Shown one piece after another: positions 8,087 through 14,864 of a stretch of DNA of 64,000 nt. The notes below the pieces were generated by a model that was given only the letters and a program-made list of their open reading frames with translations, was not told the DNA's origin and did not search any database. The stretch is from Hymenobacter persicinus (lineage in GTDB: Bacteria > Bacteroidota > Bacteroidia > Cytophagales > Hymenobacteraceae): the NCBI RefSeq assembly GCF_004167665.1, contig NZ_SEWE01000009.1, positions 1-64,000 of the forward strand. Direction: 5' to 3'. The translations under genes and the position numbers were made by a program. Each line of letters opens with the position of its first letter. Within the stretch, counting starts at the first letter, position 1.

Positions 8087-8965
8087 CTAGCGTTTGGCCG
8101 TGGGCTGGCTGGGGCTTTCTTTCTCACCCTGGGGCGCCTTCGCCCCGGCGGGTTTCGAGCCTTGCAGACTCAGCACGTAGGAGCTGACTTGCAGAATCTG
8201 CTTGCCCGAAAGCTTGCCTTTCCAGGCCACCATGCCCTTGCCCTGCACCCCGAACTTGACGGTTTTGTAGACGTGGTTGACCTCGCCGCCGTGCAGCCAG
8301 TATTCGTCGGTGAGGTTGGGGCCCACCTTGCCTTCGGCGTTGACGCCGTGGCAGGGCGCGCAGTTGGTGGCGAACAGGCTTTTGCCACTGCTCAAATCAC
8401 CGGGGGCGGTGAGGGGCTGGTAGGTGGTGAGCTGGTTGGGGTCGTCGGCGTCGGCCGAGACGAACAGGGCGGCCTGCTGCATTTCGGCGGCGTATTCGGC
8501 GCCCTGCAACGGCCCGGCTTGGGCCAGGTGGTAGTAGCTCACGTAGCCGATGGCAAACACGATGGTGGCGTAGAAGCTGTATTTCCACCACGGGGGCAGG
8601 TCGTTGTCGAATTCGTGGATACCGTCGTAGTCGTGGTCCAGGATTTCGTCGCGCACCTCGCCGCGCACCAAAGCCGGGTCGCCGACGAGCAAGCCCAGCA
8701 CCCGCCCGCTCCAGGTGGGGCGCACGGTGGGCAGCTCGTAAAGGCGGCGCAGCTGGGGCCGCAGCCGCACGACCAGCATGGCCACAACCAGTACAATGAG
8801 CAGGATCACCACGGCCAGCGTGCCCAGCAGAAACCAGAGCAGCAGGGTTTGGGAAGCAGCTGCGGCGGGTGCGGCGGCCATTTCCGCCGCCCGGGCCGGA
8901 CCGGCCGTCAGGGCCAGGAGCAAGGCCGCGCCGGAGGTGCGCAGCAGGTTGAACGTCTGCCTCAT
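8087..8965 (-). CDS. ccoP: CcoP-like cbb3 oxidase subunit III, mono-heme
   Basis: This 292-residue protein starts with a signal peptide (residues 1-26) and a transmembrane helix (41-66). Next comes the CcoP N-terminal signature HDYDGIHEFDNDLPPWWKYSFY (110-131) leading into a second helix, then one cytochrome c domain with CAPCH at 202-206. A Met in KGMVAWKGKLS (about 249) is the likely distal ligand. Proteobacterial CcoP has two heme c sites; only one is present here, as usual in Bacteroidota. The Lys/Pro-rich tail is low complexity. Its ATG overlaps the previous gene's stop in an ATGA arrangement. Confidence 0.95.
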   Translation of the reverse strand: MRQTFNLLRTSGAALLLALTAGPARAAEMAAAPAAAASQTLLLWFLLGTLAVVILLIVLVVAMLVVRLRPQLRRLYELPTVRPTWSGRVLGLLVGDPALVRGEVRDEILDHDYDGIHEFDNDLPPWWKYSFYATIVFAIGYVSYYHLAQAGPLQGAEYAAEMQQAALFVSADADDPNQLTTYQPLTAPGDLSSGKSLFATNCAPCHGVNAEGKVGPNLTDEYWLHGGEVNHVYKTVKFGVQGKGMVAWKGKLSGKQILQVSSYVLSLQGSKPAGAKAPQGEKESPSQPTAKR

Positions 8966-9285
8966 GCTGCCACAACCTGCTCGGTGGGCACCGCGGCCGG
9001 GGCGGGCAGCACGACGTTTGCTTCCGCGGCGGCCTCGGGTACTGGGGTGGCGGGGCGCGCTGCGTTATCAGTGGGGGCCGACTGGGCCGCGTCGGCGGCT
9101 ACTGCAGCCAGGGACGTAGCCGTCATGAGTCCGAAAATCAACACTACGACGGCCAGGCCGCCGGCCAGCCAGCTCAGAATATCGGTGGGCTGGGGGCCGG
9201 CCGGTGCGGCAGCGGTTTGGGCGGCAGCGGCGTAGCTGGTCAGCAGGCTCAGGGTCGTCAGCAGGAAGGGTCGCTTGGTTAGCAT
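8962..9285 (-). CDS. Small membrane protein between ccoQ and ccoP
   Basis: This 107-residue protein has a signal-like N-terminus (MLTKRPFLLTTLSLLTSYAAAAQ) and one transmembrane helix (about residues 37-62). The tail from about residue 66 is rich in Ala, Pro and Val. It overlaps ccoP by 4 bp and ccoQ by 7 bp, so its translation is coupled to both. That position makes it a likely oxidase subunit or assembly partner. I do not recognise a named domain; the tail could be a flexible periplasmic or cytoplasmic linker. Confidence 0.78.
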   Translation of the reverse strand: MLTKRPFLLTTLSLLTSYAAAAQTAAAPAGPQPTDILSWLAGGLAVVVLIFGLMTATSLAAVAADAAQSAPTDNAARPATPVPEAAAEANVVLPAPAAVPTEQVVAA

Positions 9286-9491
9286 AGCACGTCGGAGGTA
9301 AAGTGGTGGTTCAGGGTTTCGGCGGCGTCTTGGTCGGCAGTCAGGGGCAGCTCACTCATGGCGCGCAGATGCTGGCGGTTGGCCAGCGCCACGTAGCCGA
9401 GCAAAGCCAGAAAGAAGAGGAAGAAGATGACGAAAGAGATGAGCGGGTAGATTTCGATGCCCGCAATGGATTGCAACACGTTCTTGTCCAT
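9279..9491 (-). CDS. ccoQ: CcoQ/FixQ-like small cbb3 oxidase subunit
   Basis: This 70-residue protein has a single transmembrane helix (about residues 14-37, YPLISFVIFFLFFLALLGYVAL) followed by a short charged cytoplasmic tail. This is the CcoQ layout. It lies directly after ccoNO (77-bp gap) and overlaps the following small gene. CcoQ proteins stabilise the CcoNO-CcoP complex. The sequence itself is short, so the call relies on topology and position. Confidence 0.82.
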   Translation of the reverse strand: MDKNVLQSIAGIEIYPLISFVIFFLFFLALLGYVALANRQHLRAMSELPLTADQDAAETLNHHFTSDVLC

Positions 9492-9568
9492 GGGTTTGGA
9501 AAGCTAGGGCCAGGCTGGGGTGGCCGCCTCCGTCGGGAGGCCGCGCCGGGCCCGATGATGAAGGAGAA

Positions 9569-11779
9569 TTATTGGGCGGCGGCCGGGGCCTGCTCGGGCT
9601 TCACCTTGATGTCGGTGCCCAGGCGCTGCAGGTAGGCAATCAGGGCCACGATTTCCTTGTCGGGCATCACCTCGATTTCCTCCTTTTTCAGCTCCGCCAC
9701 GATGCCCTGGGCCTGGCGTCGGGCGTCGGCCACGGCCTGCTGCTCGAAGCCGGCCGGGTAGGGTGTGCCCAGGTCGCGGAGCACGGTGATTTTGCGGGGC
9801 AGCGTACCGTAGTCGAGGTCGTTTTCAAACAGCCAGGGGTAGGCGGGCATAATCGAGCCGGGCGACATGCTGGTGGGGTCGAGCATGTGGTTATAGTGCC
9901 AGGAGTGCGGGTATTTGGCGCCCACGCGGTGCAGATCCGGGCCGGTGCGCTTCGAGCCCCACAGGAAGGGCCGGTCATAGACGAATTCGCCGGCCTTGCT
10001 GTACTCGCCGTAGCGCTCGGTCTCGGAACGGAAGGGGCGCACCATCTGGGTGTGGCAGTTCGAGCAGCCCTCCCGGATGTAGAGGTCGCGCCCCTGCAGT
10101 TCGAGCGAAGTGTAAGGCTTCACCGAGGCAATGGTGGGCACGTTGCTTTTCACCAGGAAGGTCGGAATCATCTCGATGGCGCCCCCAATCAGGATGGCCA
10201 CCGTAGCGCCCACGGCCAGCTGGAAGGGCCGACGCTCGAGCCAGCGGTGCCAGTGCCCGCCCTGAGCGTGCGGGTCCTGGGCCTCGGGCAGCAGCGGAGC
10301 CGCCTGGGATTTTTCGTCGGTGAGCAGGGAGCCGGCCCGGGCGGTCCGGTACAGGTTGAACATGAGCACGAACACCCCGCTCAGGTACAGCACCCCGCCG
10401 ATGCCGCGCAGGTAGTACATGGGCACGATTTGCATCACCGTTTCCAGGAAGTTGGGGTACTGCAGCATGCCCTCGGCGTTGAACTGCTTCCACATCAGGC
10501 CCTGGGTGAAGCCGGCCCAGTACATGGGCAGGGCGTAGAACAGGATGCCGAGCGTGCCGAGCCAGAAGTGGACGTTGGCCAGGCGGCGCGAGTACAGGGG
10601 CGTGCGGTAGAGGCGGGGCCAGAGCCAGTAGAGCATGCCGAAGGTCAGGAAGCCGTTCCAGCCCAGGGCCCCCACGTGCACGTGGGCCACAATCCAGTCG
10701 GTGAAGTGGGCAATGGCATTCACGTTCTTCAGACTCAGCATCGGCCCCTCGAAGGTGGCCATGCCGTAGGCCGTGACGGCCACCACGAAAAACTTGAGCA
10801 CGGGCTCCTCGCGCACTTTGTCCCAGGCCCCGCGCAGCGTCAGCAGGCCGTTGATCATGCCGCCCCAGCTGGGCGCAATCAGCATCACGCTAAAGGCCAC
10901 GCCCAGGCTCTGGGCCCAGTCGGGCAGGGCGGTGTAGAGCAAGTGGTGGGGGCCGGCCCAGATGTAGATGAAAATCAGGGACCAGAAGTGAATGATGCTC
11001 AGGCGGTAGGAATACACCGGCCGCTCGGCCGCCTTGGGCAGGAAGTAATACATCAGCCCCAGGTAGGGCGTGGTCAGGAAGAAGGCCACCGCGTTGTGCC
11101 CGTACCACCACTGCACCAGCGCGTCCTGCACGCCGGCGTACATCGAGTAGCTTTTCAGAAACGACACCGGCACTTCCATCGAGTTGACGATGTGCAGCAC
11201 GGCCACGGTCAGGAAGGTGGCAATGTAAAACCAGATGCCCACGTACAAATGCCGCTCCCGGCGCCGGGCAATGGTGCCGAACATATTCCAGCCAAACACC
11301 ACCCAGACCAGCGTTATAGCCACGTCGATGGGCCATTCCAGCTCGGCGTATTCCTTGGAAGTGGTAAAGCCCAGGGGCAGCGTGGCCACGGCCGACAGGA
11401 TAATCAGTTGCCAACCCCAAAAGTGGATTTTGCTAAGCCGGTCCGAAAACATCCGGGTTTTGCACAGGCGCTGCAGGGAGTAGTACACCCCGGTGAAGAT
11501 GCCGTTGCCGACGAAGGCGAAGATGACGGCGTTGGTGTGCAGCGGGCGGATGCGGCCGAAGGTGGTGGCGGCCGTGCCCATGTTCAGCTCGGGCCGGGCC
11601 AGCTGAAAAGCGGCCAGCACGCCCACCAGCATCCCGATTATGCCCCAGGCGATGGTCGCAATGCCGAAGTCGCGCACGATGCGGTTGTCGTAGAAGAAGG
11701 TGTCAACGGCCCGGGCGGGAGCAGTGGGAACCAGGGGCGGGTGGGGCACCGCCAGCAGTGGTCGGGATTCAACTTGCAT
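9569..11779 (-). CDS. ccoN: Fused cbb3 cytochrome c oxidase subunits I and II (CcoNO)
   Basis: This 736-residue protein fuses CcoN and CcoO. The CcoN part spans about residues 25-480 with 12 or more helices. Ligands visible are H81 (low-spin heme b), H228 (CuB, in WWYGHNAVAF), H278/H279 (CuB) and H366/H368 in IVAHVHVG (heme b). The CcoO part starts after about residue 515 with one helix and a heme c site C572-S-N-C575-H576, followed by the TQMVRPFRSE motif. It is the terminal oxidase reducing O2 at high affinity and pumping protons. The fusion is common in Bacteroidota. It heads the leftward operon. Confidence 0.97.
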   Translation of the reverse strand: MQVESRPLLAVPHPPLVPTAPARAVDTFFYDNRIVRDFGIATIAWGIIGMLVGVLAAFQLARPELNMGTAATTFGRIRPLHTNAVIFAFVGNGIFTGVYYSLQRLCKTRMFSDRLSKIHFWGWQLIILSAVATLPLGFTTSKEYAELEWPIDVAITLVWVVFGWNMFGTIARRRERHLYVGIWFYIATFLTVAVLHIVNSMEVPVSFLKSYSMYAGVQDALVQWWYGHNAVAFFLTTPYLGLMYYFLPKAAERPVYSYRLSIIHFWSLIFIYIWAGPHHLLYTALPDWAQSLGVAFSVMLIAPSWGGMINGLLTLRGAWDKVREEPVLKFFVVAVTAYGMATFEGPMLSLKNVNAIAHFTDWIVAHVHVGALGWNGFLTFGMLYWLWPRLYRTPLYSRRLANVHFWLGTLGILFYALPMYWAGFTQGLMWKQFNAEGMLQYPNFLETVMQIVPMYYLRGIGGVLYLSGVFVLMFNLYRTARAGSLLTDEKSQAAPLLPEAQDPHAQGGHWHRWLERRPFQLAVGATVAILIGGAIEMIPTFLVKSNVPTIASVKPYTSLELQGRDLYIREGCSNCHTQMVRPFRSETERYGEYSKAGEFVYDRPFLWGSKRTGPDLHRVGAKYPHSWHYNHMLDPTSMSPGSIMPAYPWLFENDLDYGTLPRKITVLRDLGTPYPAGFEQQAVADARRQAQGIVAELKKEEIEVMPDKEIVALIAYLQRLGTDIKVKPEQAPAAAQ

Positions 11780-11808
11780 AGCCTGCAGAAATGGATTATT
11801 TACTGGTC

Positions 11809-11816
11809 CAAAGGTC
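11809..11816 (-). promoter_or_regulatory. Putative -7 box of the ccoNO operon (GACCTTTG)
   Basis: On the minus strand this reads GACCTTTG, one base off TAnnTTTG, and lies 30 bp before the ccoNO ATG. It is separated by exactly 23 bp from a tandem palindrome at 11840-11873. The same spacing and a GAnnTTTG box recur at the ccoI promoter. No TTTG -33 box is visible, as expected for an activator-dependent promoter. Confidence 0.65.
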
Positions 11817-11839
11817 CTGGCAGGCGCACTCGGAAAAGA

Positions 11840-11873
11840 TGACGAATGTCAGCCCCGGGCCTGATTGATGTCA
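11840..11873. promoter_or_regulatory. Tandem Crp/Fnr-type operators upstream of ccoNO
   Basis: Two 12-bp palindromes, TGACGAATGTCA (11840-11851) and TGATTGATGTCA (11862-11873), are separated by GCCCCGGGCC. Both keep the TGA-N6-TCA core of Crp/Fnr-family sites. Their centres are 22 bp apart, two helical turns on the same face. The ccoNO-proximal site would be centred near -41.5 if transcription starts about 5 bp after the -7 box, the classical class II activator position. The same module is at 17344-17377. Confidence 0.75.
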
Positions 11874-11938
11874 GACCCGGCCGGGGGGAATTGTCGCCGC
11901 CGCTGCGCGTCGTAGCTTGCCGCCTCACCCTCCCGACG

Positions 11939-12535
11939 ATGGCCCGGCAGCAGTTAATCCAGTTTTTCCAGAGCACCGGCCTGATGAGCGCCGCCCAGGC
12001 CGCCGACATTGCCGCCGGCTTTGCGCCCCGGCAGTTGGCCCGGCACGAGGACCTGCTCCGGGCTGGCCGCATCAGCGACGAGTACTTCTTTCTCGACAGC
12101 GGCATCGTGCGGGCCTTTGCCCTCGATGCCGCCGGGCAGGAGGTAACGACCGGCCTGTACGCGGGCGGGCAGGTGGCGCTGGAAGTGTCGTCGTTTTTCA
12201 ACCGCACACCCTCGCCCGAAACCCTGCAGGCCCTGACCGACTGCCAGGGCTGGAGCATCACCTATGCCCAGCTCAACGGGCTGTTTCACGCGCGGCCGGA
12301 GTTTCGGGAGTTTGGCCGCTCGTTGCTCGTGCGGGAGCTGATGCGCCTCAAAACCCGCCTGCTCGGCCTGGCCATCGACTCGGCGGCGGTCCGCTACGAA
12401 GCCCTGCGGCAGGCCAGCCCCGAACTGCTGCAGCGCGTGCCCCTGAAGTACCTGGCTTCCTACCTGGGCGTCACCGATTCGTCGCTGAGCCGCCTCCGGG
12501 CCGCGGCGGCTAAAGGAGCTGCGGAGGCGTCTTGA
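11939..12535 (+). CDS. Crp/Fnr family transcriptional regulator
   Basis: This 198-residue protein has a cyclic-nucleotide-binding-like beta-roll (about residues 28-115), a dimer helix (about 120-150) and a C-terminal winged HTH (about 166-190, LKYLASYLGVTDSSLSRLR). It has only one cysteine, so it is not an iron-sulfur FNR. The recognition helix has Ser where FNR/Crp have the base-reading Glu. It diverges from ccoNO and shares its 159-bp upstream region. The ATG at 11939 was chosen over an in-frame ATG inside the operator at 11846. A weak TAGCTTGC -7 box lies at 11913-11920. The effector is unknown. Confidence 0.88.
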   Translation: MARQQLIQFFQSTGLMSAAQAADIAAGFAPRQLARHEDLLRAGRISDEYFFLDSGIVRAFALDAAGQEVTTGLYAGGQVALEVSSFFNRTPSPETLQALTDCQGWSITYAQLNGLFHARPEFREFGRSLLVRELMRLKTRLLGLAIDSAAVRYEALRQASPELLQRVPLKYLASYLGVTDSSLSRLRAAAAKGAAEAS

Positions 12536-12608
12536 TTTCTTGCCATTTGGCAAGGGCCGGAGCCGGGCGGCGGCGCTTCCTTTGCAGCGTAACTACTGCC
12601 TGCTGCTC

Positions 12609-13307
12609 ATGCAAAATGTCCCCGCCGCCCTCAGTTTTTCCTTCGTCCTGACCACGGCCCTCGCCGTGGGGCTGTTCTACAAAGCTGCCCGGCTTTCGCG
12701 CCCTACGCTTTATCTGCTCCTTATCTGGCTGCTGGGGCAGGCGGCGTTGAGCAAGGCCGGGTTCTACGCCGTCACGACGACCGTGCCGCCCCGGCTACTG
12801 CTGGCTCTGGCGCCTACGCTACTTCTGATAGCCGGGCTGTTTCTCACCGCCCGGGGCCGGGCCTACCTCGACTCGCTGCGTCTGGATTGGCTCACGCTGC
12901 TGCACGCGGTACGGCTGCCGGTCGAGCTGGTGCTGCTGGGTCTGTGGCTGGCCGGTGCCGTGCCTCAGCTGCTAACCTTCGAGGGCCGCAACTGGGATAT
13001 TCTCTCCGGCCTGAGCGCGCCGGTGGTGTATTACCTGGCATTTCGGCGGCGGCAGCTGGGAGTAGCCGGACTGCTGGTCTGGAATTGCCTGGGCCTGGCC
13101 TTGCTGCTGAACGTGGTGCTGCACGCCGTGCTGGCGGTTCCCTCCCCGGTGCAGCAATTGGCTTTCGAGCAGCCCAATGTGGCCGTGCTGCATTTTCCCT
13201 TCCAGTGGCTGCCCTCCGTGGTGGTGCCCCTGGTGCTGCTGGCTCACCTGGCCGCCATCCGGCAGCTGATAAAACGTGGGGTGCCGGCTCCCGACCAGCG
13301 CCGGTAA
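12609..13307 (+). CDS. Polytopic membrane protein, family not recognised
   Basis: With the ATG at 12609 this is a 232-residue, very hydrophobic protein with about seven predicted helices and a short basic C-terminal tail (IKRGVPAPDQRR). A TTCCTTTG -7-like box lies at 12577-12584. I see no catalytic motif and cannot assign a family. It follows the Crp-like regulator by 73 bp on the same strand and ends 13 bp before the convergent ccoS stop, so it belongs physically to the oxidase island. A role there is only suggested by position. Confidence 0.75.
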   Translation: MQNVPAALSFSFVLTTALAVGLFYKAARLSRPTLYLLLIWLLGQAALSKAGFYAVTTTVPPRLLLALAPTLLLIAGLFLTARGRAYLDSLRLDWLTLLHAVRLPVELVLLGLWLAGAVPQLLTFEGRNWDILSGLSAPVVYYLAFRRRQLGVAGLLVWNCLGLALLLNVVLHAVLAVPSPVQQLAFEQPNVAVLHFPFQWLPSVVVPLVLLAHLAAIRQLIKRGVPAPDQRR

Positions 13308-13320
13308 GCCAAGCCGGCGC

Positions 13321-13467
13321 TTACTCCGGCTCGTCGTCGAAAAGCATGCGTACCGAGGGCGTGTAGTCGTCGTCGTATTGGCCCGAGCGCACGGCCCACA
13401 GAAAAGCGCCCAGAAACAGCAGGGCCACCAGCAGGCTGATGCCGATAAGCAGAAAGATGATGGTCAT
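13321..13467 (-). CDS. ccoS: CcoS, cbb3 oxidase maturation protein
   Basis: This 48-residue protein begins MTIIFLLIGISLLVALLF and then has AFLWAVRSGQYDDDYTPSV. The single N-terminal helix followed by the W-A-V-R-S-G-Q-(Y/F)-D-D motif is diagnostic of CcoS/FixS. CcoS is needed to insert heme and copper into the cbb3 oxidase. The gene is on the opposite strand to its neighbours and is easily missed because of its size. The tail ends in a short acidic stretch. Confidence 0.93.
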   Translation of the reverse strand: MTIIFLLIGISLLVALLFLGAFLWAVRSGQYDDDYTPSVRMLFDDEPE

Positions 13468-13536
13468 GGTTGGAATGCGTTTGGAAGGGTGGGGAGATGA
13501 TTCGGGAAAAAGGCGGCGAAAAAAACGGGGCTGAAG

Positions 13537-13567
13537 TTTGTATATGCAAATGTCGGCAGTAGCTTTG
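13537..13567 (+). promoter_or_regulatory. marR promoter with overlapping MarR operator
   Basis: The -33 TTTG (13537-13540) and -7 TAGCTTTG (13560-13567) are 19 bp apart, an excellent Bacteroidota promoter. The -33 box is embedded in the near-palindrome TTTGTATATGCAAA (13537-13550). Nearly the same sequence, inverted, lies before the next gene at 14042-14055. Binding here would block the promoter, so MarR autorepression is likely. Confidence 0.75.
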
Positions 13568-13589
13568 CCCCACTAATCCTCCGCACGTC

Positions 13590-14021
13590 GTGGCAACTGA
13601 ATCCCGCTACTGTAACTGTCTGTTCTTCTCGGCTAACGCCGTGGCCCGCCTGCTGACGAGCATGGCCGAGGAGGAGTTTGCCGTTACGGGCCTGTCGCCC
13701 TCCCACGCTTTCGTGCTCATGACCGTGTGCCACAAGCCCGGGCTGCCGGCCGGGGAAATCAGCCGGGAAATGCAGCTGACGCCCTCCACCGTCACGCGCT
13801 TGGTGGAGAAGCTGGAGCAGCGCAAGCTGCTGGAACGCGAGTCGGTGGGGCGCAGCACCCGCGTGACGCCCACGGCCGCCGCCGCCGAACTGCTGCCCGC
13901 CGTGAAGGCCGCCTGGCGGCGTCTCCATGCCCGCTACACCGCGTTGCTGGGCCCGGAAGCGGCCGCCCAGCTGACCACCGCCACCTACGAGGCCGCAAAA
14001 AAATTCGAGCAGAGCAGCTGA
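13590..14021 (+). CDS. MarR family transcriptional regulator
   Basis: This 143-residue winged-helix protein has the MarR layout: an N-terminal dimer helix, LSPSHAFVLMTVCHKPGLPAGEISREM, the recognition helix LTPSTVTRLVEKLEQRKLLERE near residues 70-92, a wing with RSTRVTPTAAA and a C-terminal dimer helix. The start is GTG at 13590, 22 bp after the -7 box. Cysteines near the N-terminus (C9, C12) and C51 could serve as redox sensors, which is speculative. It is co-oriented with and probably represses the downstream oxidoreductase gene. Confidence 0.88.
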   Translation: MATESRYCNCLFFSANAVARLLTSMAEEEFAVTGLSPSHAFVLMTVCHKPGLPAGEISREMQLTPSTVTRLVEKLEQRKLLERESVGRSTRVTPTAAAAELLPAVKAAWRRLHARYTALLGPEAAAQLTTATYEAAKKFEQSS

Positions 14022-14041
14022 TTTTTTTTGCCCCGTAATTA

Positions 14042-14071
14042 TTGCATGTACAAACAAATTAAATAACCTTC
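14042..14071 (+). promoter_or_regulatory. Second MarR operator and promoter upstream of the oxidoreductase gene
   Basis: TTGCATGTACAAAC (14042-14055) is the inverted counterpart of the element at the marR promoter, with one base changed. TTG at 14042-14044 and TAACCTTC at 14064-14071 are 19 bp apart and form a plausible promoter overlapping the operator. The repeat of the element at both promoters supports joint control by MarR. Confidence 0.7.
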
Positions 14072-14096
14072 TCTCACTTTTTACCTCATTTTCCCC

Positions 14097-14744
14097 ATGA
14101 ACATTGGAATCTTGGGCACGGGCGGCGTCGGACAGACGCTGGGTGCCAAATTGCTGGCCCTGGGCCACCACGTCCTGCTCGGGTCCCGCGCGGCCGGCAA
14201 CGAAAAAGCGGTGGCCTGGGTGCAGCAGCACGGCGGCGGGGCCCGCGAAGGCTCCTTCGCCGATGCGGCTGCGTTCGGCGACCTGCTGATTGTCGCCACA
14301 CTGGGCACGGCCACGGTAGAGGCCGTGCAGCAGGCCGGCGCGGCGCACTTCGCGGGCAAAACGGTTATCGACCTGACCAACCCGCTGGACTTCTCCCAGG
14401 GCATGCCGCCGACGCTCTTCGTGGGCCTCACCGACTCGCTGGGCGAGCAGGTGCAGCGCGCTCTGCCCCAGGCACACGTGGTGAAAACGCTGAACATGGT
14501 CAGCGTAAACCAAATGATTGACCCGGCCTCGACCGGCGGCCAGCCCGACATGTTTGTGTGCGGCAACGATGCCGGGGCCAAAGAGCAGACCACCCAGCTG
14601 CTGCGCGACCTGGGCTGGCAGCGCATCACCGACCTGGGCGGTATTGGGGAAGCCCGGGCTACCGAGCCGTTGGTGTTGCTGTGGGTGCGGTACGGCCTGA
14701 AGCATAATACCTGGGGCCACGCCCTTCAGTTTGTACATGCCTAA
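14097..14744 (+). CDS. NAD(P)-binding oxidoreductase (F420-dependent NADP reductase-like)
   Basis: This 215-residue protein starts with a Rossmann motif, GILGTGGVGQTLG, followed by LGSRAAGNEKAVAW, which suits NADP binding. The rest follows the NADPH-dependent F420 reductase fold, with VIDLTNPLDFSQG, VVKTLNMVSVNQM, VCGNDAGAKEQTTQLLRDLGW and a C-terminal LW motif. Bacteroidota generally lack F420, so this branch probably reduces another flavin or acts on another substrate. It is transcribed just after marR with a shared operator, as in electrophile or redox stress switches. It ends at a strong terminator. Confidence 0.83.
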   Translation: MNIGILGTGGVGQTLGAKLLALGHHVLLGSRAAGNEKAVAWVQQHGGGAREGSFADAAAFGDLLIVATLGTATVEAVQQAGAAHFAGKTVIDLTNPLDFSQGMPPTLFVGLTDSLGEQVQRALPQAHVVKTLNMVSVNQMIDPASTGGQPDMFVCGNDAGAKEQTTQLLRDLGWQRITDLGGIGEARATEPLVLLWVRYGLKHNTWGHALQFVHA

Positions 14745-14776
14745 GCCATAGCGGCAGCCCCGCTGGGGGCGGTAGC

Positions 14777-14815
14777 GAACCCCACCCGGACGCCGAAGGC
14801 GTTTGGGTGGGGTTC
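14777..14815 (+). terminator. Rho-independent terminator after the oxidoreductase gene
   Basis: The stem GAACCCCACCC/GGGTGGGGTTC (14777-14787, 14805-14815) has an inner GACGCC/GGCGTT pairing and is followed by TTCTTT. It lies 33 bp past the stop. It may also end leftward ccoI transcripts. Confidence 0.85.
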
Positions 14816-14864
14816 TTCTTTGGGCGGCGGTTGACGGAAGGCGTAATAGCATGAGCAGCGGGCA

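Noticed and set aside
6632..9235. Open frame of 867 codons on the plus strand over ccoG, ccoP and the small gene
   Set aside because: It runs antiparallel to well-recognised cbb3 genes in a GC-rich strand and has no family similarity by eye.
9572..11842. 756-codon plus-strand frame opposite ccoNO
   Set aside because: Shadow of the oxidase gene caused by codon bias; ccoNO has all ligand residues.
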